Source: Lysobacteraceae bacterium (GTDB lineage: Bacteria; Pseudomonadota; Gammaproteobacteria; Xanthomonadales; BQJN01). From it: a stretch of DNA of 64,000 bases. The DNA lies in assembly GCA_021604725.1 (NCBI GenBank), contig BQJN01000001.1, forward strand, positions 37,184 through 101,183, read 5' to 3'. This document shows, piece by piece, positions 39,498 through 51,627 of this stretch. The position numbers and the translations under genes are program-made. Each line of letters starts with the position of its first letter. The stretch's first letter is position 1. A model generated the notes under the pieces. The model was given only the letters and a program-made list of their open reading frames with translations. It was not told where the DNA came from and made no database searches.

Positions 39498-39528
39498 TTT
39501 GAATCCTGGCTTCGCAGTCCCAATTTAT
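39498..39528 (+). promoter_or_regulatory. Putative sigma-32 heat-shock promoter of clpB
   Basis: TTTGAA-N15-CCCAATTTA resembles CTTGAAA-N11-16-CCCCATNT, ~70 bp upstream of the clpB start. Confidence 0.5.
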
Positions 39529-39599
39529 ACGTCATTGCCCGGCCACCGCGCTGCAAGCTGTCGGTGGCATGTAGGCCCCTGATTTATGAGGATTTACTA

Positions 39600-42173
39600 A
39601 TGAGAATGGACAAATTTACCAGCAAGTTTCAGCTGGCCATTGCCGATGCTCAGAGCCTGGCAGTAGGCCGCGATCACAACTTGATCGAGCCGTCTCATCT
39701 GCTGGTCGCATTGCTTGACCAGGAAGGTGGTGTGGTTCGCCCGTTGCTGACTCGCTCGGGTGTCAACGTCAACCGGCTACGCTCCAGCTTGGGTGAGATC
39801 CTGGACGATCTGCCGCGCGTCAGTGGCGATGGTGGCCAGGTTGGGGTGTCCAATGAACTGTCCAAGCTGCTCAACGTCTGTGACAAGCTGGCGCAGAAGC
39901 GCGATGACAAATTTATTTCCAGCGAACTGTTCTTGCTGGCGGTGTTGCACAGCGGCGGCAAATTGGCAGATGCGATGAAGGCCGCCGGTGCCAACGTCAG
40001 TGCCATTGAGAGCGCGATTGAGGATTGGCGCGGTGGCCAAACGGTCGATGATGCCAATGCCGAAGACAAGCGAGAGGCACTGGCCAAATACACCATCGAC
40101 CTGACCGAACGCGCTGAACAAACCAAACTGGACCCGGTGATCGGGCGTGACGAAGAGATTCGGCGCACGATTCAGGTGTTGCAGCGCAGGACCAAAAACA
40201 ATCCGGTGCTGATCGGTGAACCCGGGGTCGGCAAGACCGCGATTGTAGAGGGCCTGGCACAGCGCATTGTTAATGGTGAGGTACCTGAAGGCGTCAAAGG
40301 CCGCCGCTTGTTGTCGCTGGATATGGGGGCCTTGATTGCAGGCGCCAAATTCCGTGGCGAGTTTGAGGAGCGACTTAAAGCGGTGCTGAGCGACCTTAAG
40401 GCTCAGGACGGTCAGGTCATTCTGTTTATCGATGAGCTGCATACCATGGTCGGGGCTGGCAAGGCCGAAGGCTCGATGGACGCCGGCAATATGCTCAAAC
40501 CTGCGCTGGCTCGAGGCGAGTTGCATTGCATCGGTGCCACCACGTTGGACGAGTACCGACAGTACGTCGAAAAAGATGCGGCACTGGAGCGTCGTTTTCA
40601 GAAGATTTTCGTCGGCGAGCCCAGTGTTGAAGACACCATTGCCATCCTGCGTGGCTTAAAAGAGCGCTACGAAGTGCATCATGGCGTAGAGATTACCGAT
40701 CCGGCCATTGTTGCTGCTGCGACCTTGTCGCATCGCTACATTAGTGATCGCAATTTGCCTGACAAGGCGATTGACCTGATGGATGAGGCCGGCAGTCGAA
40801 TCCGTATGGAAATCGATTCAAAACCCGAGGAAATGGATCGCTTGGAACGGCGCTTGATTCAGCACAAGATTCAACGCGAAGCCCTGGCCAAGGAAACCGA
40901 TTCGGCCTCCCGGCAGCGGCTGGAGAATCTGGATGGCGAAATCGCTGATCTGGAGAAGCAATTTTCCGATCTGGAAGAGGTGTGGAAGGCTGAGAAGGCA
41001 GCCGTGGAAGGTGCGGCCCAATTCAAGGAAGAGCTGGAACGGGCGCGTGCCGAGTTGGAAACAGCGCGTCGTGCGCATGACCTTGCCCGCATGTCAGAGC
41101 TGCAATACGGTCGTATTCCGCAGTTGGAGAAAGACCTGCAGGCGGCCAGCGAAGCTGAAACGCAAGAGATGACCTTGTTGCGCACCAAAGTCACCGATGA
41201 GGAAATCGCTGAAGTTGTGGCCCGTTGGACCGGCATTCCTGTAGCCAAGATGCTGGAAGGTGAGCGCGACAAGTTGCTGCGCATGGAGCAGGAAATTCAC
41301 AAGCGAGTGATCGGGCAACATGAAGCCGTGGTGGCGGTGTCCGATGCGGTTCGACGCTCCCGTGCAGGTCTTGCCGACCCGAAACGTCCCAGCGGCTCGT
41401 TCCTGTTCCTGGGTCCCACCGGGGTAGGCAAGACCGAGCTGTCCAAGGCACTGGCGACGTTTTTGTTCGACACCGACGAGTCAATGATTCGTATCGACAT
41501 GTCGGAGTTCATGGAAAAACATTCAGTAGCGCGACTGATCGGTGCGCCACCGGGATATGTCGGCTACGAAGAGGGCGGTTATCTGACCGAAGCAGTGCGG
41601 CGTCGACCCTACTCGGTGATCTTGCTGGATGAGGTGGAGAAGGCGCATCCGGACGTTTTCAACGTGCTGCTGCAAGTGCTGGATGACGGGCGTTTGACTG
41701 ATGGTCAAGGTCGCACCGTTGATTTCAGAAACTGTGTGATCGTGATGACCTCAAACCTGGGCTCGGACGTCATCCAGGAGCTGACTCGGGATGGTCGAGC
41801 CGATGAGATCAAGCCGGCGGTGATGAAAGCAGTAACTGGCTATTTCCGTCCAGAGTTTCTCAACCGTGTGGACGATATTGTGGTGTTCCATCCTCTGGAG
41901 CGCGAACATGTTCGCAAGATCGCGGGGCTGCAGGTCGCCATGGTGGCCCGACGCTTACTCTCCAGCGGCTATACTTTACAGGTGTCAGAAGACGCACTGG
42001 ATTACATTGGCCAGGTTGGATTTGATCCGGTCTATGGTGCACGGCCATTGAAGAGGGCGATCCAGGACACACTGGAGAACCCGCTGGCCCGCCGAGTGCT
42101 GGCGGGTGAATTCAACGTTGGCGACACCATCGAGGTGGATGTTGCCGATGATGGCTTGACCTTTTCCAGTTGA
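39600..42173 (+). CDS. clpB: Disaggregase ClpB
   Basis: Two AAA+ modules ([33 protein letters not shown]) and middle coiled-coil domain. Confidence 0.97.
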   Translation: MRMDKFTSKFQLAIADAQSLAVGRDHNLIEPSHLLVALLDQEGGVVRPLLTRSGVNVNRLRSSLGEILDDLPRVSGDGGQVGVSNELSKLLNVCDKLAQKRDDKFISSELFLLAVLHSGGKLADAMKAAGANVSAIESAIEDWRGGQTVDDANAEDKREALAKYTIDLTERAEQTKLDPVIGRDEEIRRTIQVLQRRTKNNPVLIGEPGVGKTAIVEGLAQRIVNGEVPEGVKGRRLLSLDMGALIAGAKFRGEFEERLKAVLSDLKAQDGQVILFIDELHTMVGAGKAEGSMDAGNMLKPALARGELHCIGATTLDEYRQYVEKDAALERRFQKIFVGEPSVEDTIAILRGLKERYEVHHGVEITDPAIVAAATLSHRYISDRNLPDKAIDLMDEAGSRIRMEIDSKPEEMDRLERRLIQHKIQREALAKETDSASRQRLENLDGEIADLEKQFSDLEEVWKAEKAAVEGAAQFKEELERARAELETARRAHDLARMSELQYGRIPQLEKDLQAASEAETQEMTLLRTKVTDEEIAEVVARWTGIPVAKMLEGERDKLLRMEQEIHKRVIGQHEAVVAVSDAVRRSRAGLADPKRPSGSFLFLGPTGVGKTELSKALATFLFDTDESMIRIDMSEFMEKHSVARLIGAPPGYVGYEEGGYLTEAVRRRPYSVILLDEVEKAHPDVFNVLLQVLDDGRLTDGQGRTVDFRNCVIVMTSNLGSDVIQELTRDGRADEIKPAVMKAVTGYFRPEFLNRVDDIVVFHPLEREHVRKIAGLQVAMVARRLLSSGYTLQVSEDALDYIGQVGFDPVYGARPLKRAIQDTLENPLARRVLAGEFNVGDTIEVDVADDGLTFSS

Positions 42174-42313
42174 AAAAAGCGACTAGCGTCGCTATGAAGG
42201 GACGGCGTGATGATGACCAGGTCGTCGTCATGCCGCAAGCAACGAGCCCGGACCACATGGCGTGTTTCGGGTTTTGTATTTAAAACAGTCAGACTCACCG
42301 ACGGTACACTGTC

Positions 42314-42640
42314 ATGCCCATCTACGAATACCAATGCAAGGCCTGTGGTCATCAACTTGAGCGACTGCAAAAAATGTCAGACCCGGACCCGGTCGATTGC
42401 CCCGAGTGCGACAAGCCGGAGCTTAACCGTATGATTTCTGCCGCTGGTTTCCGCCTTAAAGGCGGCGGCTGGTACGAAACCGACTTCAAATCCAGCGGCA
42501 AGCGCAACATTGCTGGCGACAATGGCGGTGAAAAGCCGGCCAAGGGCAGTGATAGCAAGGCCAGCAGCAGCGATGCCGGTGCCAGCAAGAAATCCGAATC
42601 TACGAGCAAGAAATCAGGCGACAGCGGCAAGGCAGCCTGA
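42314..42640 (+). CDS. FmdB-family zinc ribbon protein
   Basis: MPIYEYQCKACGHQLERLQKMSDPDPVDCPEC; low-complexity Ser/Lys tail. Confidence 0.93.
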   Translation: MPIYEYQCKACGHQLERLQKMSDPDPVDCPECDKPELNRMISAAGFRLKGGGWYETDFKSSGKRNIAGDNGGEKPAKGSDSKASSSDAGASKKSESTSKKSGDSGKAA

Positions 42641-42691
42641 CGCGAACCGGCGACCAGGTTCAGTTTTTAAAATTCATATCGAGAATACACC

Positions 42692-44446
42692 ATGCGAACT
42701 CATTACTGCGGCGAGCTCAGCGAAGCCCTTGTCGATAACACCGTTACCGTCTGTGGATGGGTAGATAATCGCCGCGATCTCGGGGGCGTGGTTTTTCTAA
42801 AGCTGCGCGATCACAGCGGTGTGGTTCAGACTGTGGTCGAAGAAGATCACGCCGAAAGTTTTGCACTGGCCCAAAAGGTCAGCTATGAGTATTGCCTGAA
42901 GCTGACTGGCACGGTTCGGTTGCGACCTGAAAACCAGCGCAATGATCATGAGGCCAGTGGCCAGGTGGAGCTGGTGATTGAGCAACTGGAGTTGCTCAAT
43001 GCCTCGGATCCGCTGCCGTTCATGCTCAGCGATGAAACATCGGAAGAGATGCGTCTTAAGCATCGCTACCTGGATTTGCGCCGCCCTCAGATGCAGCGCA
43101 CCTTGCGCATGCGCGCCGCTCTGACGCGAGCACTCCGAGACAATCTCGACAACGCGGGTTTCATTGATACGGAAACTCCGATTTTGACGCGGGCAACCCC
43201 GGAAGGCGCACGCGACTACCTGGTGCCCTCGCGAAACGCGCCGGGTCAGTTCTACGCGCTGCCGCAGTCACCGCAGTTGTTTAAACAGCTGCTGATGATG
43301 TCAGGGCTCGATCGCTACTATCAGATTGCGCGTTGTTTTCGTGATGAAGACCTGCGCGCCGATCGCCAACCGGAATTCACTCAGTTGGATATCGAGATGG
43401 CTTTCGTCGAAGAGCAGGACGTGATGCAGATGGCCGAAGATCTGATCTGCGGTGCCTTCAAGTCGGTGATCGACGTTGATCTGCCGCAGCCGTTTCCTCG
43501 CATGACCTACGCTGAAGCCATGCGTCGTTTTGGCTCGGACAAGCCAGACCTGCGCATCGCACTGGAATTGGTGGATGTGGCTGACGCGGTCAAAAGCTGT
43601 GAGTTCAAAGTGTTCTCGGGTCCTGCCAATGACAGCGAAGGTCGTGTTGCCGCGCTATGTGTGCCCGTTGGTGCCGAGCTGTCTCGCAAGAACATAGATG
43701 ACTATGCGGCCTATGCCGCGCGCTATGGTGCCAAGGGCCTGGCCTGGATGAAGGTCAAGTCAGCGGCTGATGCAGAAGTGCAATCGCCCATCGCCAAATT
43801 TCTCGATGCCACAGCGATCGGTGCCATCATTGCTGCGGCCGATGCCAACGATGGCGACCTGTTGCTGTTCGGTGCTGGCGATGCGGGCACTGTGTCCGAA
43901 TTCATGGGCGCATTGCGCTTAAAAATTGGTCAGGACCGAGGTTTGGTTGAGTCTGGCTGGCGGCCGCTTTGGGTGATTGAGTTCCCGATGTTCGAACAGG
44001 TGGATGATGGTCTGCAGGCCCTGCATCATCCGTTCACCGCTCCGGACAGCAGTGACCCGGACCAAATCAAGGCCAACCCTGGTCAGTTGGGATCGCGCGC
44101 CTATGACATGGTGCTCAATGGCAGCGAAGTCGGTGGTGGCTCAATTCGTATCCATCGGCCGGAAGTTCAGCGCGCCATTCTTGAGGCACTCGGCATTGAT
44201 GAGACAGAGGCAGAGGCCAAGTTCGGCTTTTTGCTTGAGGCCTTGCGTTACGGCTGCCCACCGCATGGCGGTATCGCTTTTGGTGTCGACCGACTGGCGA
44301 CTTTGTTGGCAGGCCGCGACTCGATTCGCGATGTTATCGCCTTTCCAAAGACCACTAGTGCCAGCTGCCTGCTGACCGACGCGCCGTCAGCCATCGATGC
44401 CAAGCAATTGGCAGAGGTGGGCGTCCAGGTCGTGTCCAAGGACTGA
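42692..44446 (+). CDS. aspS: Aspartyl-tRNA synthetase
   Basis: [43 protein letters not shown]; class II motifs. Confidence 0.97.
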   Translation: MRTHYCGELSEALVDNTVTVCGWVDNRRDLGGVVFLKLRDHSGVVQTVVEEDHAESFALAQKVSYEYCLKLTGTVRLRPENQRNDHEASGQVELVIEQLELLNASDPLPFMLSDETSEEMRLKHRYLDLRRPQMQRTLRMRAALTRALRDNLDNAGFIDTETPILTRATPEGARDYLVPSRNAPGQFYALPQSPQLFKQLLMMSGLDRYYQIARCFRDEDLRADRQPEFTQLDIEMAFVEEQDVMQMAEDLICGAFKSVIDVDLPQPFPRMTYAEAMRRFGSDKPDLRIALELVDVADAVKSCEFKVFSGPANDSEGRVAALCVPVGAELSRKNIDDYAAYAARYGAKGLAWMKVKSAADAEVQSPIAKFLDATAIGAIIAAADANDGDLLLFGAGDAGTVSEFMGALRLKIGQDRGLVESGWRPLWVIEFPMFEQVDDGLQALHHPFTAPDSSDPDQIKANPGQLGSRAYDMVLNGSEVGGGSIRIHRPEVQRAILEALGIDETEAEAKFGFLLEALRYGCPPHGGIAFGVDRLATLLAGRDSIRDVIAFPKTTSASCLLTDAPSAIDAKQLAEVGVQVVSKD

Positions 44447-44474
44447 CTAGTCAGACTTCCCTGACTGTTTTGTT

Positions 44475-44909
44475 ATGACCTACCACCGGCAACCGTATTC
44501 GGTGCTGGTGGTGGTCTATGCCGAGTGCGGACATACGCTGCTGCTGGAACGTCGCGACTTGCCGGGGTTCTGGCAGTCGGTCACCGGTACTATAGAGCGC
44601 GGTGAGACGGCTGTGGCCGCAGCCCAACGCGAATTGCTCGAGGAGACCGGCATAGAAGCGACGCCGGTATGCACCGGGCGGCGACGTCGCTTCAAGATTT
44701 TCGACCAGTTTCTGCCGCGCTTCGCGCCGGGCACGGTCTCCAACGTTGAAAGCGAGTTCGTCGTTTGTTTGCCGGCGCGATGTAAGATCAAGCTCGACCC
44801 CGCAGAGCATACGCAGTATCGCTGGATGACGGTCAATGAGGCCATTGCAGCGGTGGGGTCGTGGACTAACCGGGCAGCATTGGAGGCACTAAGAGTCGCG
44901 CAACTTTGA
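44475..44909 (+). CDS. nudB: Dihydroneopterin triphosphate pyrophosphatase (Nudix)
   Basis: Nudix box GTIERGETAVAAAQRELLEETGI; located after aspS. Confidence 0.88.
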   Translation: MTYHRQPYSVLVVVYAECGHTLLLERRDLPGFWQSVTGTIERGETAVAAAQRELLEETGIEATPVCTGRRRRFKIFDQFLPRFAPGTVSNVESEFVVCLPARCKIKLDPAEHTQYRWMTVNEAIAAVGSWTNRAALEALRVAQL

Positions 44910-44948
44910 TAAAGCCCGATGGCGAGAAACCATGGCACAATGCGCGAA

Positions 44949-46528
44949 TGCACACAGTCAACACGCTGATCGCCGTTATCCTCGCAACGTTAACTGGCCT
45001 GGCAACCGCAGCGCCAGTTCGTGAGCCCGATGGTGGCTCCGGTTTGGCCCCTGACCAGCACGCTGACTATTCAACATTGGCATGGTGGTCCGAGTATGAA
45101 CAAAGGCGTCGCAACAACGTAGAGCGGCTGCTGGCCGAAGGCCGATTGGCGAAAAACAAGGGAACGCCACCCCAATTTGCCTGGCCCATCGCCACCGCCA
45201 GCTCGCACTTGGGTGTGACGGCCATTTCGAACTTTGTCGACCTTGATCCGCACTTTCCCAACCAACTGCTCGACTACAACTGCGGCGAGAGATCCTACGA
45301 CCTGACCAGTGGTTACAACCATCGCGGTATTGATATTTACCTGTGGCCGTTTGCGTGGTGGCAGATGGATAGAGACGAGACCTGGGTTGTGGCTGCAGCG
45401 CCAGGCACCATTACCTTGCGCGCAGACGGCAACTTCGACCGCAGCTGCGGCTTCAACCAACTGCCATGGAATGCGGTCTATGTTGAGCACGACGATGGCT
45501 CCTGGACCGCTTACGGGCACCTCAAAAACGGTTCGGTCACCGAAAAGCAGGTGGGCGACCGTGTTGAAACCGGCGAACGGCTGGGCGTTGTCGGCAGCTC
45601 AGGAAGCTCGTTCACGCCGCACTTGCATATGGAAACCTACGATGCGCAAGGGGCACTGGTGGAGCCCTTCGCTGGCGCATGCAACAACTTGAATGACTCC
45701 TGGTGGCAATCGCAGCGGGAGTACTACGACTCACAAGTGAGCTTGCTGGCGACGCATCACCAGCCACCTCAATTTCCGGCCTGCCCGCAAACCGAACAAC
45801 CCAACTACGCCACCGCATTCGAGCCCGGTGATGATGTCTTTATTGCCGCATACTATCGAGACCAACTTGCAGGCCAAAGCACCGACTACACGGTGTACGA
45901 TCCGGATGGTCTGATGGTAGATAGCTGGCAGCAGCGCTTTTTGTTTCCGCAACATTACCCGTCCTCATACTGGTTTTACCAGGTGCAGCTGGCAGCCAAC
46001 GCCAAGCCCGGTCAGTGGGCGGTCAAGGTTGAATACCTGGACCAGGTTGTGGAGACCTCGTTTGTCGTCCGCGATGAAGACTTTGTAGTCAACAATGGGC
46101 TTGGCGGCGTTTGGTCGTTCGACGATAGCGGCAGACCAGTACAGAGTGTCGGCATGGTGCTGCAGTTGGTCAGTGCGGAAAATCACCCGGCCTCGATCAA
46201 CGCAGTTGTTGGCGCCATGTTCACTCATGACGATCCCGGCACAGCAAAATTCTCAGGGGCGGCCCAACGCTGGTTCACTTTTCAGGGCGAGTATGATCCG
46301 GCCAGTGCGACCATCACGGGTGTACCCGTTTACCAGGTATTGGGCGGCGACTTCTCTGGATCCGGCCCCGGTCAAACGCAACAAGTGGGCACCGTCGATT
46401 TTGACTTCTTCAACTGTCGGCAGGGCAACATCGAAATGGCCTTGTTTGATGGTTTGAATGTCGATTGGCAGATGAGTCGAACGTTCGGTGACGACGACGT
46501 GCTGTGCCAATCGCAACTTTCTCGTTGA
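44949..46528 (+). CDS. Secreted M23-family (LasA/lysostaphin-like) peptidase
   Basis: Signal peptide; NHRGIDIYLWPF, VYVEHDDGSWTAYGHLKNGSV, GSSGSSFTPHLHMET. Confidence 0.85.
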
Positions 46529-46684
46529 TACAACGGGCATCTTTCGAGCAATCACTACTAACCCTTCAGTCCACGCTCCGGCTGCTTATGGTCGAACGCT
46601 GGGTGCGTTATAATGCCCGGCTTTCCATGGCGAGCTGATCATCGGCGCGCCGACGACTGACTTTGAGCAAAAGGGCACGCGTTC

Positions 46685-47428
46685 ATGGCTGGACATAGTA
46701 AATGGGCCAACATTCAACACCGCAAAAAGGCGGTTGATGCCAAGCGAGGCAAGATCTTCACGCGCGTCATCCGTGAGGTGACCATCGCAGCACGAGAGGG
46801 CGGTGGCGATCCTGATGGCAATCCGCGTTTAAGGCTGGCAATGGATAAAGCCAATGCTGCCAACGTGCCGAAAGACACCATTGAGCGCGCTATCAAGAAA
46901 GCAACTGGCGAGCTGGAAGGTGTGAACTATGAAGAGGTGCGCTACGAAGGGTATGCGCCTGGTGGTGTCGCGGTGTTGGTCGAGTGCATGACCGACAATA
47001 GAAATCGCACCGTCGCTGAAGTGCGGCATGCCTTCAGTAAACACGGCGGCAACCTTGGTCAAGACGGTTCAGTGGCCTATCTGTTTGACAAGGTTGGTGT
47101 CATCACCTTTGCTCCCGGTACCGATGAAGAGTCGGTGATGGAGGCAGCGCTTGAGGGTGGCGCCGAAGATATCGTCACCAATGACGACGGTTCGATTGAA
47201 GTCACCACCACGCCGGAGACCTATATGGAGGTCAAGCAGGCGATCAAGGACTCCGGGTTGGCACCGGACGAGGCGGAAGTGACGATGAAAGCATCGACCC
47301 AGATCGAAGTGGACGTCGACAAAGGACGCTCAGTGTTGAAGTTGCTGGATGTGTTGGAAGACCTTGACGACACACAGGATGTCTACTCCAACGCCGACAT
47401 TCCGTCGGAAAGCTACGAGGACGAGTAG
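46685..47428 (+). CDS. yebC: YebC/PmpR family regulator
   Basis: [52 protein letters not shown]. Confidence 0.97.
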   Translation: MAGHSKWANIQHRKKAVDAKRGKIFTRVIREVTIAAREGGGDPDGNPRLRLAMDKANAANVPKDTIERAIKKATGELEGVNYEEVRYEGYAPGGVAVLVECMTDNRNRTVAEVRHAFSKHGGNLGQDGSVAYLFDKVGVITFAPGTDEESVMEAALEGGAEDIVTNDDGSIEVTTTPETYMEVKQAIKDSGLAPDEAEVTMKASTQIEVDVDKGRSVLKLLDVLEDLDDTQDVYSNADIPSESYEDE

Positions 47429-47440
47429 GCCATCGGCCGC

Positions 47441-47971
47441 ATGGCCTCAAAAGCTCACTATCGCCTGATTGGCATTGATCCCGGTTCCGTGCGCACTGGG
47501 GTTGGTATTGTTGCGATCAATGGACGTGACATTGAACACCTGCACCATTGCGAGTTAAAGGTCGGTGGGGAAGACTTCCCGCAACGCCTGGCGGCAATTT
47601 TTGCCGGCGTCGGCGAATTGATCGCGTCCTATCAACCTACCGTGCTGGCCATAGAAAACGTGTTCGTCAGTCGAAATCCACAGAGCGCGCTGAAGCTTGG
47701 CCAGGCGCGTGGAGCGGCCATTTGTGCTGCCGTATCACGCGGACTGGAAGTGCACGAGTACGCGCCGCGCGAAATCAAGAATGCGGTGGTCGGCACCGGG
47801 CGCGCAGACAAGACGCAGGTGCAGCACATGGTGCGTTTGCTCCTTAAGCTGGATCAGTCACCAGGTAGCGACGCGGCCGACGCACTGGCGGTTGCCATTT
47901 GCCATCACAACACGGCTTCCACACTGGGTGGTCTTAATATCACTGCCAGTCAATGGCGTCGCCGCCGATGA
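47441..47971 (+). CDS. ruvC: Holliday junction resolvase RuvC
   Basis: IGIDPGSVRTGVGIVAI, SDAADALAVAICH. Confidence 0.96.
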   Translation: MASKAHYRLIGIDPGSVRTGVGIVAINGRDIEHLHHCELKVGGEDFPQRLAAIFAGVGELIASYQPTVLAIENVFVSRNPQSALKLGQARGAAICAAVSRGLEVHEYAPREIKNAVVGTGRADKTQVQHMVRLLLKLDQSPGSDAADALAVAICHHNTASTLGGLNITASQWRRRR

Positions 47972-48116
47972 CTGACGACGAAACGGTTTTCCCCAGGCCG
48001 CTTCGTTGTGGGCTGAATCCAATTCGGCCATAATCGCCGGTTGATATCGGCCAACTTGTCGAGTAGCCGAATGAAAACTCTGAGCGTTGTTCCGCTCGCC
48101 ACCTAAGATCCCGCGC

Positions 48117-48701
48117 ATGATAGGCAGAATAAAGGGTACATTGATTGAAAAAGAGCCACCGCTTGCGGTGATTGATGTCGGTGGCCTTGGCTACGAAGTA
48201 GAAGTGCCGGTGTCGACCTTTGCTGATTTGCCACCGGTCGGGCAGCCTGTCTCGCTACGCACTCACTTTCTGGTTCGCGATGATGGGCAGTTTTTGTATG
48301 GCTTCCTGCGTGAAGGTGAGCGGGCGACCTTTCGAGCGCTGCTGAAAATATCCGGAATTGGTGCCAAGTTGGCGCTCAGCGTGTTGTCTGGTGTTGCGCC
48401 AAACGATTTGGCGCGTATGGTCAGTGAACGCGATATCACCGGCCTGACGCGGTTGCCCGGTATCGGCAAGAAAACGGCAGAGCGCTTGATCATCGAGTTG
48501 ACCGATCGTCTTGATGGCATCGGCGGCAGCAGCCTGCCCGGTGCCCCAGCCTTGGGCGCCAAGGCGGAGGCCGTTGGTGCACTGGTCGCGTTGGGTTACA
48601 AGAACAACGAGGCGGTGCAGATGGTTCGGTCGATCAAGGATGAAGACGCCGATGCTGAGACGCTGATCAGACTGGCCTTGAAGGCACAGTTGAAGAAATG
48701 A
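48117..48701 (+). CDS. ruvA: Holliday junction helicase subunit RuvA
   Basis: [42 protein letters not shown]. Confidence 0.96.
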   Translation: MIGRIKGTLIEKEPPLAVIDVGGLGYEVEVPVSTFADLPPVGQPVSLRTHFLVRDDGQFLYGFLREGERATFRALLKISGIGAKLALSVLSGVAPNDLARMVSERDITGLTRLPGIGKKTAERLIIELTDRLDGIGGSSLPGAPALGAKAEAVGALVALGYKNNEAVQMVRSIKDEDADAETLIRLALKAQLKK

Positions 48702-49729
48702 ACGATCGTCTGATTCAAGCATCTGCCGAGCCGGCCGAGATTGCCTTCGAGGCGTCCATTCGTCCGCAACGGTTGCATGAATACCTGGGTCAGGCTCCCA
48801 TCAAGGAGCAGCTGGAGATCTACATTCAGGCGACCAAGCAACGCAACGAGGCACTGGATCACGTCTTGCTGTTCGGTCCACCCGGTCTTGGCAAGACCAC
48901 GTTGGCCCATGTCATCGCCAATGAGTTGGGCGTGCACATGCGCCAGACTTCGGGGCCCGTTCTTGAGCGCGCCGGTGATCTGGCAGCGCTGCTGACCAAC
49001 CTGGAGCCGCACGACGTGTTGTTCGTCGATGAAATCCATCGTTTGTCGCCGGTGGTCGAGGAAGTGCTGTACCCAGCGATGGAAGATCACCAGATTGACA
49101 TCATGATCGGAGAAGGCCCTGCGGCTCGTTCGGTCAAGCTGGACTTGCCGCCGTTCACCCTGATCGGTGCGACCACTCGGGCCGGCTTGTTAACCAGCCC
49201 GTTGCGCGATCGATTCGGTATCGTGCAGCGCCTGCAGTACTACAATCAAAAAGAACTGGCCGCCATTGTTGCCCGCGCCGCATCCATACTGGACATCGCC
49301 TGCGAGGCCGATGGCGCCGAAGAAATTGCCCGCCGTGCTCGTGGCACGCCGCGAATTGCCAATCGGCTACTGCGCCGGGTGCGCGATTACGCGCAGGTCA
49401 AGGCCGATGGTGTGATACATCGCGCTGTCGCCGATGCAGCGATGGACATGCTCAAAGTCGATGCACAAGGCTTCGACGAGCTTGATCGCAGGCTTTTACA
49501 TGTCATCGTCAATCATTTCGACGGCGGTCCGGTCGGTGTCGATTCGCTGGCGGCGGCCTTGAGCGAAGAGCGCGGCACCATTGAAGATGTCGTTGAACCC
49601 TATTTGATTCAACAGGGGTTCCTGTCGCGCACCTCCCGCGGGCGCATTGCCACAGCACATGCCTATCGGCATTTGGGCCTGGTCAAGCCGGGCCGCGGCC
49701 CTGACTTGTTTGAAGATCAAAGCAAATGA
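48698..49729 (+). CDS. ruvB: Holliday junction helicase subunit RuvB
   Basis: [34 protein letters not shown]. Confidence 0.97.
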   Translation: MNDRLIQASAEPAEIAFEASIRPQRLHEYLGQAPIKEQLEIYIQATKQRNEALDHVLLFGPPGLGKTTLAHVIANELGVHMRQTSGPVLERAGDLAALLTNLEPHDVLFVDEIHRLSPVVEEVLYPAMEDHQIDIMIGEGPAARSVKLDLPPFTLIGATTRAGLLTSPLRDRFGIVQRLQYYNQKELAAIVARAASILDIACEADGAEEIARRARGTPRIANRLLRRVRDYAQVKADGVIHRAVADAAMDMLKVDAQGFDELDRRLLHVIVNHFDGGPVGVDSLAAALSEERGTIEDVVEPYLIQQGFLSRTSRGRIATAHAYRHLGLVKPGRGPDLFEDQSK

Positions 49730-50139
49730 GTGGTGAGGCCGGCGAATTTTCCTGGCCGATTCGGGTCTATTACGAGGATACCGATGCCGGTGGCGTTGTT
49801 TATCACGCCTCGTACCTGCATTTTTTGGAGCGGGCGAGGACCGAATGGTTGCGAGCGTTGGTTGGCAATCAGCAGCTCATCCGAGACACGTATGGTGTGG
49901 TTTTCGTGATTCGCCACATTTCGGTCAGATTTAAGTCACCTGCGCGCCTCGATGAGGAGTTGACGGTGACCGCCAGTCCAGTCACGATCGGCAGAGCCGG
50001 TTTCACGATGGCACAGACAATCGTTCGTAGTGACGAATTGTTGCTTGAGGCCGACGTGTCAGCTGCCTGTGTTCGTGCTACAGATTTTCGTCCTGTACGT
50101 ATGCCGGAATCGGTGGCTACAGCCTTGCGACAACAATAA
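49726..50139 (+). CDS. ybgC: Tol-Pal associated acyl-CoA thioesterase
   Basis: [34 protein letters not shown]. Confidence 0.95.
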   Translation: MSGEAGEFSWPIRVYYEDTDAGGVVYHASYLHFLERARTEWLRALVGNQQLIRDTYGVVFVIRHISVRFKSPARLDEELTVTASPVTIGRAGFTMAQTIVRSDELLLEADVSAACVRATDFRPVRMPESVATALRQQ

Positions 50140-50169
50140 GCAGATTCTGCCAACGGAGTTTGAACAAAA

Positions 50170-50850
50170 GTGAACAACGACCTCTCTCTCTTAGACCTGA
50201 TCATCGGGGCCAGTGTGCCGGTGCAGTTGGTCATGCTGTTGTTGCTCGGGGCATCGGTAGCCTCGTGGGTGATCATATTTCGCAAGCGGCAAGTGCTGTC
50301 GCGGGCCAGGAAAATGGCCGATGCTTTCGAGGAACGGTTCTGGTCGGGTGTTGATCTGGCTGCCTTGTTCGGCGAAATCAGCAAACGGGAAGGTGAGATT
50401 GGCGCGCTGGAAAACGTGTTTGAAGCTGGCTTTCGCGAATTTGCACGGCTGCGGCAGAGACGCAATATCGATAGCAACACCATGCTCGATGGCGCTCAGC
50501 GAGCCATGCGGGTTGCGCTCAATCGAGAAATGGACCGACTTGAGAATCACTTGAGCTTCCTGGCCACGGTCGGCTCCACCAGTCCCTACGTCGGCTTGTT
50601 TGGCACGGTCTGGGGCATCATGCTCAGCTTCCACGCGCTGGCTTCGGTGTCGCAAGCCACCATTGCGATGGTGGCACCTGGCATCTCCGAGGCTTTGATC
50701 GCTACCGCCATGGGTCTGTTTGCCGCTATTCCAGCGGTGATTGCGTACAACAAGTTTTCAAACGAGGTCGAACGCCTTGAAGGTCGCTACCAGACCTTTC
50801 AGGAGGAGTTTGCGACTATTTTGCAGCGCCAGGCGCATCTGGACGATTGA
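50170..50850 (+). CDS. tolQ: TolQ
   Basis: MotA/TolQ/ExbB-like; TVGSTSPYVGLFGTVWGIMLSFHAL. Confidence 0.96.
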   Translation: MNNDLSLLDLIIGASVPVQLVMLLLLGASVASWVIIFRKRQVLSRARKMADAFEERFWSGVDLAALFGEISKREGEIGALENVFEAGFREFARLRQRRNIDSNTMLDGAQRAMRVALNREMDRLENHLSFLATVGSTSPYVGLFGTVWGIMLSFHALASVSQATIAMVAPGISEALIATAMGLFAAIPAVIAYNKFSNEVERLEGRYQTFQEEFATILQRQAHLDD

Positions 50851-51125
50851 TATGTGGCTCGCTTCCCTTCTTTTTTCGAAGAAATCAGAACCGTCTGGAA
50901 CGGTTCGAACAGCTTTAGCTGGCCCGAAGGGTGAGGGGCATGGACAGCCCCGAATAAAAACCGGCTGCACGGGCTATTCGAACGATTCGAAAGGCTTCTT
51001 TCCTCCGGAAAACCGCCGTCCGAATCTTTTCGGCCCTCACATTTTAGGTGATGCGATGCCTCTGGATTTGCGAGCTTGGGCTCGCTCACCAACCGGCATC
51101 GCGCGGGAGCTTCCGCACAAGCGTC

Positions 51126-51146
51126 ATTCCGGACTTGATCCGGAAT
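51126..51146. repeat. Palindromic intergenic repeat between tolQ and tolR
   Basis: ATTCCGGA-CTTGA-TCCGGAAT within CGTCATTCCGGACTTGATCCGGAATCCATGG; adjacent hairpin GCGAGC-TTGG-GCTCGC at 51070-51085. Confidence 0.85.
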
Positions 51147-51219
51147 CCATGGCAATTCGCAGTGCCAATCACGATGAGATGGCGTCGCGGCCGCACGTGG
51201 CCAAGTTGGAGGTGTCCGC

Positions 51220-51627
51220 ATGAAGAAGCGTCGGCCTATGGCGGAAATCAACGTCGTGCCTTACATCGATGTGATGTTGGTGTTGTTGATTATCTTCATG
51301 ATCACGGCACCGCTGCTGAACCTGGGGGTGGAAATCGAATTGCCGCAGTCAAATGCAGCGCCGATGGATGCCGAGTCGGAACCTCTGATTGTCAATGTGA
51401 TCGAAAATGGCGATCTGTATTTGTCGATTGGTGGCGAGAGCGAGTTGATTGATTCACAAGCATTGCAAACCAAGGTCGCAGCGATATTGCGGCGCAATCC
51501 TGAGGTTCCAGTGTTGATTGGCGGTGACCAAAACGTCGGTTACGGCGTTATCTATGATGTGATGGTGCTGCTGCAGCAAGCTGGGGCCGAGAAAGTTGGC
51601 CTGATGAGTGATCCGCTCGAGTCGTGA
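51220..51627 (+). CDS. tolR: TolR
   Basis: KKRRPMAEINVVPYIDVMLVLLIIFMITAPLL. Confidence 0.96.
   Translation: MKKRRPMAEINVVPYIDVMLVLLIIFMITAPLLNLGVEIELPQSNAAPMDAESEPLIVNVIENGDLYLSIGGESELIDSQALQTKVAAILRRNPEVPVLIGGDQNVGYGVIYDVMVLLQQAGAEKVGLMSDPLES

Noticed and set aside
42175-42205. Inverted repeat AGCGAC-TAGC-GTCGCT after clpB as terminator
   Set aside because: Short stem and no T tract on the plus strand; not convincing
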